Positions 6,596-14,248 of a DNA stretch of 15,147 bases are shown here, one piece after another. Under the pieces are notes generated by a model. It did no database searches. It was not told the origin of the DNA and saw only the letters and a list, made by a program, of their open reading frames with translations. The stretch is from Acidimicrobiia bacterium (lineage in GTDB: Bacteria > Actinomycetota > Acidimicrobiia > IMCC26256 > BP-133), in assembly GCA_025923175.1 (NCBI GenBank), contig JAICGL010000025.1, positions 1 through 15,147 on the forward strand, written 5' to 3'. The position numbers were made by a program, and so were the translations under genes. Positions within the stretch are counted from its first letter, which is position 1. The number at the start of each line of letters is the position of its first letter.

Positions 6596-8145
6596 GCCAC
6601 GCCGGCCGGCGTCGGCTGTGTGGTGCGGTGTTCGCCGCCGTGGTCGTGGCCGTCTCGGCGGGCTGCGGTTCGAACGTGTCGCGGGAGGAGATCCGGGAAG
6701 CGGCGGGGCTGGGCCCGACCGGCGCCACCGCCGCGGCCGCGTCGTCGCCGACCGACACTCCGCCGGTCGATTCCTCGGTCGGAGACGGGCCGGCGGACTC
6801 GAGCACCGATACGGCACCGCCAGCCCCTGGCGTCGCGGCCGGCAACGCCGCGCCGGGGTCCGCCACCGGGGCGGCGGGACTGGCCGGTAGCACCGCGGCC
6901 GGCGCCGCGTCCCCGACGACGAGGCCGGGGGCGTCCGGTGGTGGCGCGAAGTCGACGACCGCAGCGGGCTCGGGCTCGAAGGCGGCGTCCGCCAATCCGG
7001 GTGCGGCCCCGGGCGGTGGGGCTGCCGCCGCAGCCTGTCCGGCGCCGTGTGCGCCACTGGTCATCGGTTCGGTCGGCACATGGTCCGGCATCGTCGGCCA
7101 GAACGTCGTCGGAGGCCTGAACGCGCTGCGGTCCTGGGTAGCGAGCGTCAACGCCACCGGCGGCCTCGGCGGCCATCAGGTCCGGCTCGAGGTCGCCGAC
7201 GACGGCACCGATCCCGCCCGCCACCGGGCGCTGGTCCAGGAGTTCGTGGAACGGCGTGGGGTCGTCGCCTTCGTATACAACGCCGCCGTCTTCTCGGGTC
7301 AGGCGAGCGTCGAGTACCTCAACGCTCGCAAGATCCCCGTGGTCGGCGGGTCGGGCACGGAGCCGTGGTACACGACGAGCCCGCTGTTCTTCACCCAGAT
7401 CATCGCCGGGGAAGTCGCCATCGAGGCGACGACAGCCAGCTACGCCCGTTCGGCCAAGGCGGCCAACATGACGAAGATGGGGCTGGTCACCTGCAGCGAC
7501 GGCGTCCAGGTCTGCGAGGACACCGCCCGCTCCGTCCCCAAGTACGCCTCCAAGTACGGCGTTCAGCTCGCCTACCAGGGCCGGGCGTCGCTGGCCGCGC
7601 CCGACTTCACCGCCAACTGCCTGGCCGCCCGCAACGCCGGGGTGCAGATCCTCTACCTCGCCCTCGACGCCAACTCGTACCAGCGGTTCGGCCGGTCCTG
7701 CGCCAGCGTCGACTACAAGCCCAAGTACGGCATCGCCCAGCCGGTCATGCTGGCCGAGGTGGCCCGCGATGCCAACATGCAGGGCTCGCCGGGGGTGAGC
7801 TACACCGCTCCGTTCTTCTTCAACACCAACCCGGCCATCGCCGAGTTCCACAAGGCGATGAGCCAGTACGCCGCCGGCGTGCCGCTTACCGGTTCCGCCA
7901 GCCTCGGGTGGTCGGCCGCGAAGCTGCTCCAGGCGTCGGCCCGGCGCCTGTCGGCGGTGCCGACCTCGGCCGACATCCTCGAGGGTGTCTGGTCGCTCAA
8001 CGGTGAAGACCTCGGTGGGCTCACCGCTCCGCTCCGCTTCCGGCGCGACGGCCCGACCGTCCCGCCCGTCTGCTATTGGCAGGTCGTCGTGGCCGACAAC
8101 AGCTACAAGAGCCCCGACAACGGCCAGCGCCACTGCGAGCGATGA
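6592..8145 (+). CDS. Branched-chain amino acid-type (Peripla_BP_6) solute-binding lipoprotein
   Basis: Extracellular substrate receptor of the ABC importer encoded downstream. 517 residues from the ATG at 6592, which overlaps the previous stop by four bases; the longer in-frame reading from 6211 lies inside that gene and is not used. A lipoprotein signal (RRRLCGAVFAAVVVAVSAGC) ends at lipobox Cys25. A very long Ala/Gly/Ser/Thr/Pro-rich linker follows (about 31-148), then CPAPC (149-153). The Peripla_BP_6 domain begins at APLVIGSVGTWSG (about 154) and runs to the end. Several cysteines in this domain could form disulfides outside the cell. Liv-type receptors bind amino acids, but in catabolic clusters also aromatic acids, amides or urea. 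The ligand here is not identifiable. Confidence 0.9.
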   Translation: MSHAGRRRLCGAVFAAVVVAVSAGCGSNVSREEIREAAGLGPTGATAAAASSPTDTPPVDSSVGDGPADSSTDTAPPAPGVAAGNAAPGSATGAAGLAGSTAAGAASPTTRPGASGGGAKSTTAAGSGSKAASANPGAAPGGGAAAAACPAPCAPLVIGSVGTWSGIVGQNVVGGLNALRSWVASVNATGGLGGHQVRLEVADDGTDPARHRALVQEFVERRGVVAFVYNAAVFSGQASVEYLNARKIPVVGGSGTEPWYTTSPLFFTQIIAGEVAIEATTASYARSAKAANMTKMGLVTCSDGVQVCEDTARSVPKYASKYGVQLAYQGRASLAAPDFTANCLAARNAGVQILYLALDANSYQRFGRSCASVDYKPKYGIAQPVMLAEVARDANMQGSPGVSYTAPFFFNTNPAIAEFHKAMSQYAAGVPLTGSASLGWSAAKLLQASARRLSAVPTSADILEGVWSLNGEDLGGLTAPLRFRRDGPTVPPVCYWQVVVADNSYKSPDNGQRHCER

Positions 8146-9515
8146 CACGGCTCGGCGGGCGGCGTAGTCGGAGAGCCTGGCGGTCCCTCGTCGCGTTCAG
8201 CCTGTTCGGGGTGGCGACGCTGCTGTCGCCGTCGCCTCCAACCGCGGCGACCGGTGGAGCCTTTCGGGGCGTGGCGGCGGCCGAAGGTATCAGGGTCGGG
8301 GTCTCGGCCGTCGGTGCACCCGTCACCAACAACGTCGTCGACGGCGCCAGTCCGATCGCCCAGGCCGCAGTCGACTCCACCAGCGGCTCCTCGGCGTTGG
8401 CCTCGGTGGCCTACCCCGGCGACGTGGTGGTCACGACGCCCGGGCTCCTGGCCGGTGTGTCCGGAGGGCAGCTGAGCGGCGTTCCGCCCTACCCGCTCAT
8501 TGCCACCGCCGGATCGACGACGACACCCGAGCAGAAGGTCGAAGGGCCGGGCAGCACGATGCGGGCGGCAGCCATCGACCGCCGGGCCGAAGCGACGGCC
8601 CGCAGCGGCGCCGCTCCTTTGGCGGAAGGCGGGCCGACCCCGGCATGGGTGACGTCGTCGTTCGTCGAGGCCGACGACATCGGAGTCGTGACCTCTTTGG
8701 CTTTGTCGGACGTCACCGGCGTCACCATCGGGCCGCTGACGCTCGGCCGGATCACGGCCCGCAGCGTCGTGCGCCGGGCGCCGGGCGCCGACCCCGCCCG
8801 GGAGACGACATTCGACGCGACCGGCATCACGGTCGGCGAGACGGCGGTCGCCCTCACACCCGCCGGGCTGGTGGTGGCGGGCACAACCACGCCGGTTTCG
8901 GCCTCGCCACTGCAGCCGGTGCTCGACGGCGCCGGAATCTCCGTCCGGCCCCTGGCCGCCGAGGACACGCCGGACGGCGTCGTCTCGGCCGGCCTCTTCA
9001 TCACCCGGACGCAGGAGCTCCCGACGGCGATCTCACCGGTGACCGTGAGCTACACGTTCGGCCGGGCGCTGGCAGCGGTATCGCCGGCGGCGCTTGCGCC
9101 CATCGGGATCGTTGACTCCATCCAACCGATCACAAATCCGGAGTCGCCCTCCGGTTCGTCGGGCGGCGATGGTTCCGGCTCGTTCGGCACCGACGACGTC
9201 GCTGGCGCAGCCGACACGGGTGGCGGGGCCGGCGGTTCGGCGTTGGGCGGCAGCATTCTGCCGGCACCAGTTTCAGGGACGGGTTCGGGCGCCGGGGCGG
9301 GCTCGACAGCCGGCGCCGACACCGGAGCGGCAGGCGCCGGAACCAGCAACGCCGAAGCGGCGGTCGGTCAATCGACATCGGCAGAAGCGGCGGTGCCCAT
9401 CCGCCGCGTCGGGACCCGCCTCTTCGACCTTTCAGCCATCTATCTCTTGCTGGTGGCGGCGGCCGCGACAGCGGGCGGCGTGATCCAGCTCGTTCGACGC
9501 CCGGGGGTGGGGTAG
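8142..9515 (+). CDS. Secreted protein with C-terminal membrane anchor, unknown function
   Basis: 457 residues from the ATG at 8142 (ATGA overlap with the lipoprotein gene). The N-terminus is a signal peptide: an Arg-rich start (about 5-14), a hydrophobic core (about 15-28) and probable cleavage before about residue 38. The body is repetitive and beta-like, with short phrases such as VTGVTIGPLTLGRITARS and TFDATGITVGETAVAL, and contains no motif I recognise. A Gly/Ser/Ala-rich stalk (about 335-410) leads to one C-terminal membrane segment (about 430-449) and the short basic tail QLVRRPGVG. No LPxTG-type sorting signal is present, so it should stay membrane-anchored facing outwards. Its position between receptor and permease suggests an accessory role in substrate capture. 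No family is assigned with confidence. Confidence 0.75.
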   Translation: MTRLGGRRSRRAWRSLVAFSLFGVATLLSPSPPTAATGGAFRGVAAAEGIRVGVSAVGAPVTNNVVDGASPIAQAAVDSTSGSSALASVAYPGDVVVTTPGLLAGVSGGQLSGVPPYPLIATAGSTTTPEQKVEGPGSTMRAAAIDRRAEATARSGAAPLAEGGPTPAWVTSSFVEADDIGVVTSLALSDVTGVTIGPLTLGRITARSVVRRAPGADPARETTFDATGITVGETAVALTPAGLVVAGTTTPVSASPLQPVLDGAGISVRPLAAEDTPDGVVSAGLFITRTQELPTAISPVTVSYTFGRALAAVSPAALAPIGIVDSIQPITNPESPSGSSGGDGSGSFGTDDVAGAADTGGGAGGSALGGSILPAPVSGTGSGAGAGSTAGADTGAAGAGTSNAEAAVGQSTSAEAAVPIRRVGTRLFDLSAIYLLLVAAAATAGGVIQLVRRPGVG

Positions 9516-9517
9516 AC

Positions 9518-9811
9518 GTGGATATCAAGACCTGGCTGAGCGCGCAATGGGACCGGGTCCTCGGCGCCGGCGCCGTCATCTTCGGCGCGGTGGCGATCCT
9601 CCTCGGCTACCGGGGAGTGGCGGGGACCCCGTTTCCGGCGGAGCAGATCCCCTATGTCATTTCGGGGGCGGTCGTCGGCATCGCCCTCATCGGCATCGGC
9701 CTCACGTCGTGGCTGTCCGCCGATCTGCGCGACGAGTGGCGCAAGCTCGACCGCATCGAGCATCTGCTCGAGCCCTGTGAGGCTCCGCCCGCCACCGAAA
9801 CCACGGCGTGA
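9518..9811 (+). CDS. Small two-helix membrane protein, unknown function
   Basis: 97 residues, GTG start two bases after the previous stop, with a GGGGTGGGG stretch upstream that can serve as ribosome binding site. Two hydrophobic segments are visible: about 15-34 (GAGAVIFGAVAILLGY) and about 45-66 (YVISGAVVGIALIGIGLTSW). A charged amphipathic C-terminus follows (ADLRDEWRKLDRIEHLLE), which could be a short cytoplasmic helix. No known domain is recognised. The stop overlaps the next start by four bases (GTGA), and the gene is embedded in the transporter operon, so it probably works with the importer. Confidence 0.75.
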   Translation: MDIKTWLSAQWDRVLGAGAVIFGAVAILLGYRGVAGTPFPAEQIPYVISGAVVGIALIGIGLTSWLSADLRDEWRKLDRIEHLLEPCEAPPATETTA

Positions 9812-10221
9812 TCGCCTGGCCCCGCCGGGGACGGCTCTGGCTTCTGGTCGGGCAGGTCTCCTGCCTGGCGACGATCGTCCTCGCCGGACGGGCCAGCGCC
9901 GAACGGGCCTCTTCGGGCGGGCAGGGTGTGTGGGTGGCGGTCGCCGTCGCCGCCGCGCTCATCAGCGCAGCCGGTAACGGCGTCTGGCTCAGCACGCTGC
10001 GGCGCGCGGCAAACGGCCGTCGTCAACGGGTCTTCACCCGCCTCGCCGGCAAGGCCGAGCGGACAGTGGCCAGTTCCCCCGCCGCCATCGGCGAAGGCGT
10101 GCAAACGGTCATGGTCGCCGGTCTGACCCTGCGTCACCGGCCGGACTGCCCGCTGGTGGCCGGCAAGGTCGTTGTCCCCGCCACCGCCGACGCAGAACCC
10201 TGCGGCTGGTGCTCGCCATGA
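9808..10221 (+). CDS. Small membrane protein with a C-terminal HCCC zinc-ribbon-like motif
   Basis: 137 residues, GTG start overlapping the previous stop. Two hydrophobic segments are visible (about 9-27 and 41-60). The C-terminal part has His110, Cys114, Cys132 and Cys135, in LRHRPDCPLVAGK and EPCGWCSP. This H-x3-C...C-x2-C spacing resembles small metal-binding ribbons such as the Ada N-terminal zinc site (C-x3-C...C-x2-C). It may bind zinc or iron, or act through thiols; this is inferred. The function is unknown. The stop overlaps the permease start by four bases, and the gene has a partner-like two-helix neighbour just upstream. Confidence 0.75.
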   Translation: MIAWPRRGRLWLLVGQVSCLATIVLAGRASAERASSGGQGVWVAVAVAAALISAAGNGVWLSTLRRAANGRRQRVFTRLAGKAERTVASSPAAIGEGVQTVMVAGLTLRHRPDCPLVAGKVVVPATADAEPCGWCSP

Positions 10222-12116
10222 GTGACCTGCTGCCGTTCATCGTCGTCGGGGTCGCGGCCGGCTCGGTCTACGGCCTGGCCGGTTTGGGCCTCACGCTGAC
10301 CTACACCACGACGGGGATCTTCAACTTCGCCCATGGGGCGCTGGCAGCCGCGGCGGCCTTCGTCTTCTTCACCATGCACGTCGATTGGGGCTGGCCGTGG
10401 CCGGTGGCGTTGGCCCTCGCGGTGATCGGCGTCGGGGTCATCGGGGGTCTCCTCGTCGAGCGGCTGGCCCGATCCCTCGCGATCGCCGACGCCGCCACCG
10501 CCGTCGTCGCCACCGTGGGGCTGCTCCTCGCCGTGCAGGGCTTGATCCAGTGGCGCTACGGGACGGCGGCCCGGCAGCTGGAGCCGTTCCTGACCGGCAC
10601 GGCCGTCCATCTCGGCGGCGTCGCCGTCACCCGCCAGCAGGCGGCCACCGTGCTGGTGGGCCTGGCCGCAGCCGGCGGCGTGCTCGCCTTCCTGCGCTTC
10701 TCCCGTCTCGGTGTCCAGATGCGGGCCGTCGTGGGAAATCCCGACCTCCTCGCCCTGGCGGGGACGGACCCGAAACCCGTCCGCACGGCCGCCTGGATCA
10801 TCGGTTCGGGGTTCGCCGCGCTGAGCGGCGTGCTGATCGCGCCATTCCTCGGCCTCGAGGCGACCCTGCTCACGCTGCTCGTCGTCCAGGCGTTCGGGGC
10901 GGTCGCGATCGGCCGGTTCCGCAGCCTTCCGCTCACCTATGCCGGCGGGGTCGCGCTCGGCATCGCGGCGAACATCCTCACGAAGGAGTTCGCCGGCCGG
11001 CCGGCGCTCGGCGGGCTGCCTTCGTCCCTCCCGTTCATCGTGCTGGTGGTGGCGCTGGTGCTGTGGCCGCCCCGGACGGTCGGGCGGGCGAACGCCGCTT
11101 CGTTCGACGCCCAACGGGAGTCATCACGGCGAGCGGATCGCCGCTGGCCGGCGCAGGCGCGCCTCGCCGCCATCGGTGTCGGTGCGGCGACCCTCGTCGC
11201 GCTCCCCTACCTCGTCGGCCCGAAGCTTCCGAGCTACACGGCCGCCGCTGCGCTCGTCGTCACGTTCGTCTCGCTGGCCCTGCTGGTGCGGGGGTCGGGT
11301 CAGATCTCGCTGTGCCACGCCGCCTTCGGCGCCGTGGGGGCGACAGCCTTCTCCCACTTCGCCTCGTCGTCGGGTCTCGGGCTGCCCTGGTTCGCCGCCC
11401 TGCTCCTCGCCGGCGCGGCGGCCGTTCCCATCGGGGCGCTCGTCGCCATCCCGGCCATTCGGCTTTCCGGCGTGTACCTGGCCCTGGCCACGTTCGGGTT
11501 CGCCATCCTGATGGAGCGGGTCGCTTACCCGACCGGCGTCATGTTCGGTGCCACCGGCTCGCGTCATGCGCCCCGGCCGTCGTTCGCCGGTGGCGACACC
11601 GCCCTGTTCTACGTCACCGTGGCCATGGCCGCCGCCGCCTGTCTGGCCGTCGTGGTGGTCAGCCGAACCCGGTTGGGTCGGCTGTTGCGGGGCCTGGCCG
11701 AATCGCCGACCGCATTGACCACCAACGGGCTCTCAACGAACGTGACGCGCCTGGCGGCGTTCGCGGCGTCGGCGTTCCTGGCCGGTGTAGCCGGGGCGTT
11801 GCTCGCCGTCGGCGCCGGCAACGTCAACGGCCGGAGCTTCGCCTCGTTCAACTCGCTTCTCTACCTCGTCGTTCTCGCCGTGGCCGGACGCCGGCTCGTC
11901 CCGTCGGCAATCATCGCCGCCGGTCTGCTGGCCGTCGCCCCGGCCTACGTCCCCGACGAGCTAGTGGCCCACCAGGCGCTCCTGTTCGGGGTGACCATTG
12001 TCCTGTTGCTCGCTGTGCGGGGCATGACGATCCGCCCCCGCACCACGCGGACTGCCCAGCGGCTGGAGGGCAGTCCGGTTCACGCCCGTCTGCTGGAGCG
12101 GGGAGCGACGGTATGA
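10218..12116 (+). CDS. LivH-LivM fusion permease of a branched-chain-type ABC importer
   Basis: Integral membrane translocation subunit. 632 residues from the ATG at 10218 (ATGA overlap); an upstream in-frame start at 10209 is less likely. The N-terminal half (about 1-285) is LivH-like: GSVYGLAGLGLTLTYTTTGI then FNFAHG, the classic family opening, and a QAFGAVAIGRFRSLPLTYAG region. A linker (about 286-312) joins it to a LivM-like half (about 313-605): RGSGQISLCHAAFGAVGA, then VYLALATFGFAILMERVAYP. LivH and LivM are separate genes in the textbook system; the fused form has been seen in Actinobacteria. Each half is hydrophobic throughout. The Cys in GQISLCHAAF replaces the common Gly. The stop overlaps LivG by four bases. 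Confidence 0.92.
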   Translation: MSDLLPFIVVGVAAGSVYGLAGLGLTLTYTTTGIFNFAHGALAAAAAFVFFTMHVDWGWPWPVALALAVIGVGVIGGLLVERLARSLAIADAATAVVATVGLLLAVQGLIQWRYGTAARQLEPFLTGTAVHLGGVAVTRQQAATVLVGLAAAGGVLAFLRFSRLGVQMRAVVGNPDLLALAGTDPKPVRTAAWIIGSGFAALSGVLIAPFLGLEATLLTLLVVQAFGAVAIGRFRSLPLTYAGGVALGIAANILTKEFAGRPALGGLPSSLPFIVLVVALVLWPPRTVGRANAASFDAQRESSRRADRRWPAQARLAAIGVGAATLVALPYLVGPKLPSYTAAAALVVTFVSLALLVRGSGQISLCHAAFGAVGATAFSHFASSSGLGLPWFAALLLAGAAAVPIGALVAIPAIRLSGVYLALATFGFAILMERVAYPTGVMFGATGSRHAPRPSFAGGDTALFYVTVAMAAAACLAVVVVSRTRLGRLLRGLAESPTALTTNGLSTNVTRLAAFAASAFLAGVAGALLAVGAGNVNGRSFASFNSLLYLVVLAVAGRRLVPSAIIAAGLLAVAPAYVPDELVAHQALLFGVTIVLLLAVRGMTIRPRTTRTAQRLEGSPVHARLLERGATV

Positions 12117-12907
12117 CCCCGGAGCTCGCCGGCGTCGAGATGGATGGCCTGACGGTCCGCTACGGCGGCAAGACGGCGGTGGAGGGGCTGACGCTCGCGG
12201 CGCCGCTCGGGCGGGTGACGGGCCTCATCGGTCCGAACGGAGCGGGGAAGACGACAACCTTCGGTGCGGTGAGCGGGCTGGTGCCGCCGTCGGCCGGCAC
12301 GGTGCGGCTCTTCGGCAGCGACGTGTCGCGCCGATCAGCCGCCGCCCGGGCAAGGCTCGGTCTGGGCCGCACGTTCCAGCGGCCCGAGGTCTGCCCGTCC
12401 CTCACTGTGATGGACAACGTCGCGCTGGGCTGTGAGGCGCTGGCCGCAGGCGGGAACCTTTGGCGCCAGATCGTCCCCCGCCGCAACGACACGGCCCGGC
12501 TCCGGACGCAAGCCGCACAGGCGCTGGCCGCCTGCGACATCACCGAGCTGGCGGACGCACCCGTCGCAGCCCTCAGCGTCGGGCAGCGGCGTCTGGTGGA
12601 GCTGGCGCGTGTCCACGCCGGCGGCTACCGGATGCTGCTCCTCGACGAGCCGTCGTCGGGTCTCGATCCGGCCGAGACGGCCAGGTTCGGCGCGATCGTC
12701 CGGGGTCTGGTGGCCGAGAGCGGTGCCGGGGTGCTCCTCGTGGAGCACGACATGAGCCTCGTTATGGAAGTGTGCGACTACCTCTACACGCTCGACTTCG
12801 GGCGGCTGATCTTCGCGGGGACACCGGCCGAGACGCGGGCCAGCGCCGCCGTCCGGGCCGCCTACCTCGGTGACGACGACGACGCCTTGTCCACGGTCGA
12901 CGGTTAG
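12113..12907 (+). CDS. livG: LivG-type ABC transporter ATPase
   Basis: Cytoplasmic ATPase subunit of the importer, 264 residues, start at 12113 in an ATGA overlap with the permease. Walker A is GPNGAGKTT (40-48), the Q-loop Q89 lies in GRTFQRPE and the signature is LSVGQ (154-158), a LivG-like variant of LSGGQ. Walker B is LLLDEP with catalytic E179, and the switch His212 lies in VEHDM. The C-terminal GRLIFAGTPAE matches the LivG end pattern. It pairs with the next gene, LivF, three bases downstream. Confidence 0.94.
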   Translation: MTPELAGVEMDGLTVRYGGKTAVEGLTLAAPLGRVTGLIGPNGAGKTTTFGAVSGLVPPSAGTVRLFGSDVSRRSAAARARLGLGRTFQRPEVCPSLTVMDNVALGCEALAAGGNLWRQIVPRRNDTARLRTQAAQALAACDITELADAPVAALSVGQRRLVELARVHAGGYRMLLLDEPSSGLDPAETARFGAIVRGLVAESGAGVLLVEHDMSLVMEVCDYLYTLDFGRLIFAGTPAETRASAAVRAAYLGDDDDALSTVDG

Positions 12908-12910
12908 GCG

Positions 12911-13600
12911 ATGCTGCGGCTCGAGGGGATCCGGGCGGGTTACGGGCAGGCCACGGTGCTGCGCGGCGTGTCGCTGGTCGTCCCCGACGGCGCCGTCGTC
13001 GCGCTGCTCGGCCCCAACGGAGCCGGCAAGACGACGCTGCTGCGAGTCGCGTCCGGGCTCCTGCATCCGACCGCCGGCCGTATCCTGCTCGACGGTGAGG
13101 ACGTGGCCTCCGCCCCGCCGCAGCAGCGGCGCCGGCGTGGGCTGTGCCACGTGCCCGAGCGGGGCGGCGTCTTCGCCGATCTGACCGTGGCCGAGAACCT
13201 CCGGCTCTTCGCCCGGCCGGGCGGCGAGGAGGAGGCGATCGACCGGGCCGTCGCCGCCTTTCCCGCGCTCGGGCAGCGGCTTCAGCAGGCGGCGGGAACG
13301 TTGAGCGGCGGGGAACAGCAGATGGTCGCCCTCAGCCGCGTCCACGGCGAAGAGTCACGGGTCGTGCTCCTCGACGAGGTGTCGATGGGGCTCGCCCCGA
13401 AGCTGGTGGACACGATCTTCGCCTTCCTCGAGGATCTCGCCCGCACCGGCGTGTCGCTGCTCGTCGTGGAGCAGTACGTGGCCAAGGCCCTCGGGATCGC
13501 CGACTACGTCTGCCTGCTCGACCGCGGCCGCACTGCCTTCGTGGGCGAACCGGCCGAGCTCGACAGCGCCGGCCTCGCCGCCCGCTACCTAGCGGGCTAA
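12911..13600 (+). CDS. livF: LivF-type ABC transporter ATPase
   Basis: Second cytoplasmic ATPase subunit, 229 residues, usual for LivF. Walker A is GPNGAGKTT (34-42), VPERGGVFADLTVAENL (81-97) is the LivF signature region, the ABC signature is LSGGE (131-135) and Walker B is VVLLDE with E156. The switch position is Gln188 in VVEQYV, as is normal for LivF. The ATG follows the LivG stop after three bases. Last gene of the operon; its stop lies in the loop of a hairpin shared with the convergent TetR gene. Confidence 0.94.
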   Translation: MLRLEGIRAGYGQATVLRGVSLVVPDGAVVALLGPNGAGKTTLLRVASGLLHPTAGRILLDGEDVASAPPQQRRRRGLCHVPERGGVFADLTVAENLRLFARPGGEEEAIDRAVAAFPALGQRLQQAAGTLSGGEQQMVALSRVHGEESRVVLLDEVSMGLAPKLVDTIFAFLEDLARTGVSLLVVEQYVAKALGIADYVCLLDRGRTAFVGEPAELDSAGLAARYLAG

Positions 13601-13609
13601 CGCCCGCTA
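13580..13609. terminator. Alternating hairpin across the livF and tetR stop codons
   Basis: TAGCGGGC (13590-13597) pairs perfectly with GCCCGCTA at 13602-13609 around a TAAC loop, and it can also pair with a second GCCCGCTA at 13580-13587. The livF stop TAA (13598-13600) is in the loop. The tetR stop (TAG on the minus strand, 13607-13609) is at the base of the arm. No clear T-run follows on either strand (CGGCCTTCTCT on the plus side), so termination is likely but weak. The symmetric stem would serve both convergent transcripts. Confidence 0.5.
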
Positions 13610-14248
13610 CGGCCTTCTCTCTGGCGGCTTCGCCGCTCCGTGGGGCGCGAGCGCTGGGACCAGATAGCCGGAGAGCACCTCGCGGCACTCGTCGTCAGTG
13701 GCGTAGCCGAAGGCCTTGCCGCTGCTGATGAGCGAGAACTCGAGGAACGTGATCCAGCGGATGATGTCGTCGAAGTCGCGGTCCGTCCGCAGTTCGCCCC
13801 GCTCGCGGGCCGCTTCCAGCAGCGGGTACCACAGCTCCCGCTGGAGACCCATGACGATGTCCGACTCGGCGAGGCGGGCGGTGAGACCCGCTGTGTCGGG
13901 CTGGGTCAGCAGCTGGATGTACTGGTTCTCGGTCGAGAGCCGGATGGTGGTCAGCGACGCCTCGATCATCGCTGGCAGCCCGTCCTCCACCTGGATGCGC
14001 TCGCGAATCTGGCGATGTATCTCCCGAACCTGTCGGACGATCACCTCTAGGACGAGGGCGTCCTTGTCGGGGAAGTAGTAGTAGATGGCCGGTCGGGAGA
14101 CGCCCGCCTCGCGGGCGACGTCCTCCATGAGGGTGCGACGGACGCCGTGGCGCTCGAAGGACGCCAGCGCCGCGTTGTAGATCTCCTCGCGCACGTTTCG
14201 GCGCGAAGCAGGCGGCCGGGCACGATCGGCGGCGGCATGCTTCGGCAT
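13607..14248 (-). CDS. TetR/AcrR-family transcriptional regulator
   Basis: Ligand-responsive repressor, 213 residues, typical of the family. The N-terminal helix-turn-helix lies at about 20-65: NVREEIYNAALASFERHGVR, then TLMEDVAREAGVSRPAIYYY, then FPDK. The C-terminal two-thirds is the variable helical ligand-binding and dimer domain. The start at 14248 has no clear ribosome binding site. On the minus strand TACCAT ends six bases before the ATG, which fits a -10 element of a leaderless transcript. The gene is convergent with the Liv operon, ending six bases from livF, and is the best local candidate to control it. The ligand is probably the transported compound or a product of it (inference). 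Confidence 0.92.
   Translation of the reverse strand: MPKHAAADRARPPASRRNVREEIYNAALASFERHGVRRTLMEDVAREAGVSRPAIYYYFPDKDALVLEVIVRQVREIHRQIRERIQVEDGLPAMIEASLTTIRLSTENQYIQLLTQPDTAGLTARLAESDIVMGLQRELWYPLLEAARERGELRTDRDFDDIIRWITFLEFSLISSGKAFGYATDDECREVLSGYLVPALAPHGAAKPPERRP

Noticed and set aside
6469..8148. 559-codon minus-strand frame, and the 454-codon frame at 5693-7057
   Set aside because: Antisense to the DUF7064-like and lipoprotein genes; no domain, and Arg/Pro/Gly-rich.
9420..9515. Sorting signal for the sortase in the anchored protein
   Set aside because: There is a C-terminal membrane helix and a basic tail but no LPxTG or LAxTG motif before it.
10385..12112. In-frame 5' extension of LivG through the permease gene
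   Set aside because: It would overlap the whole permease and encodes Arg-rich shadow sequence; LivG starts at 12113 in an ATGA overlap.
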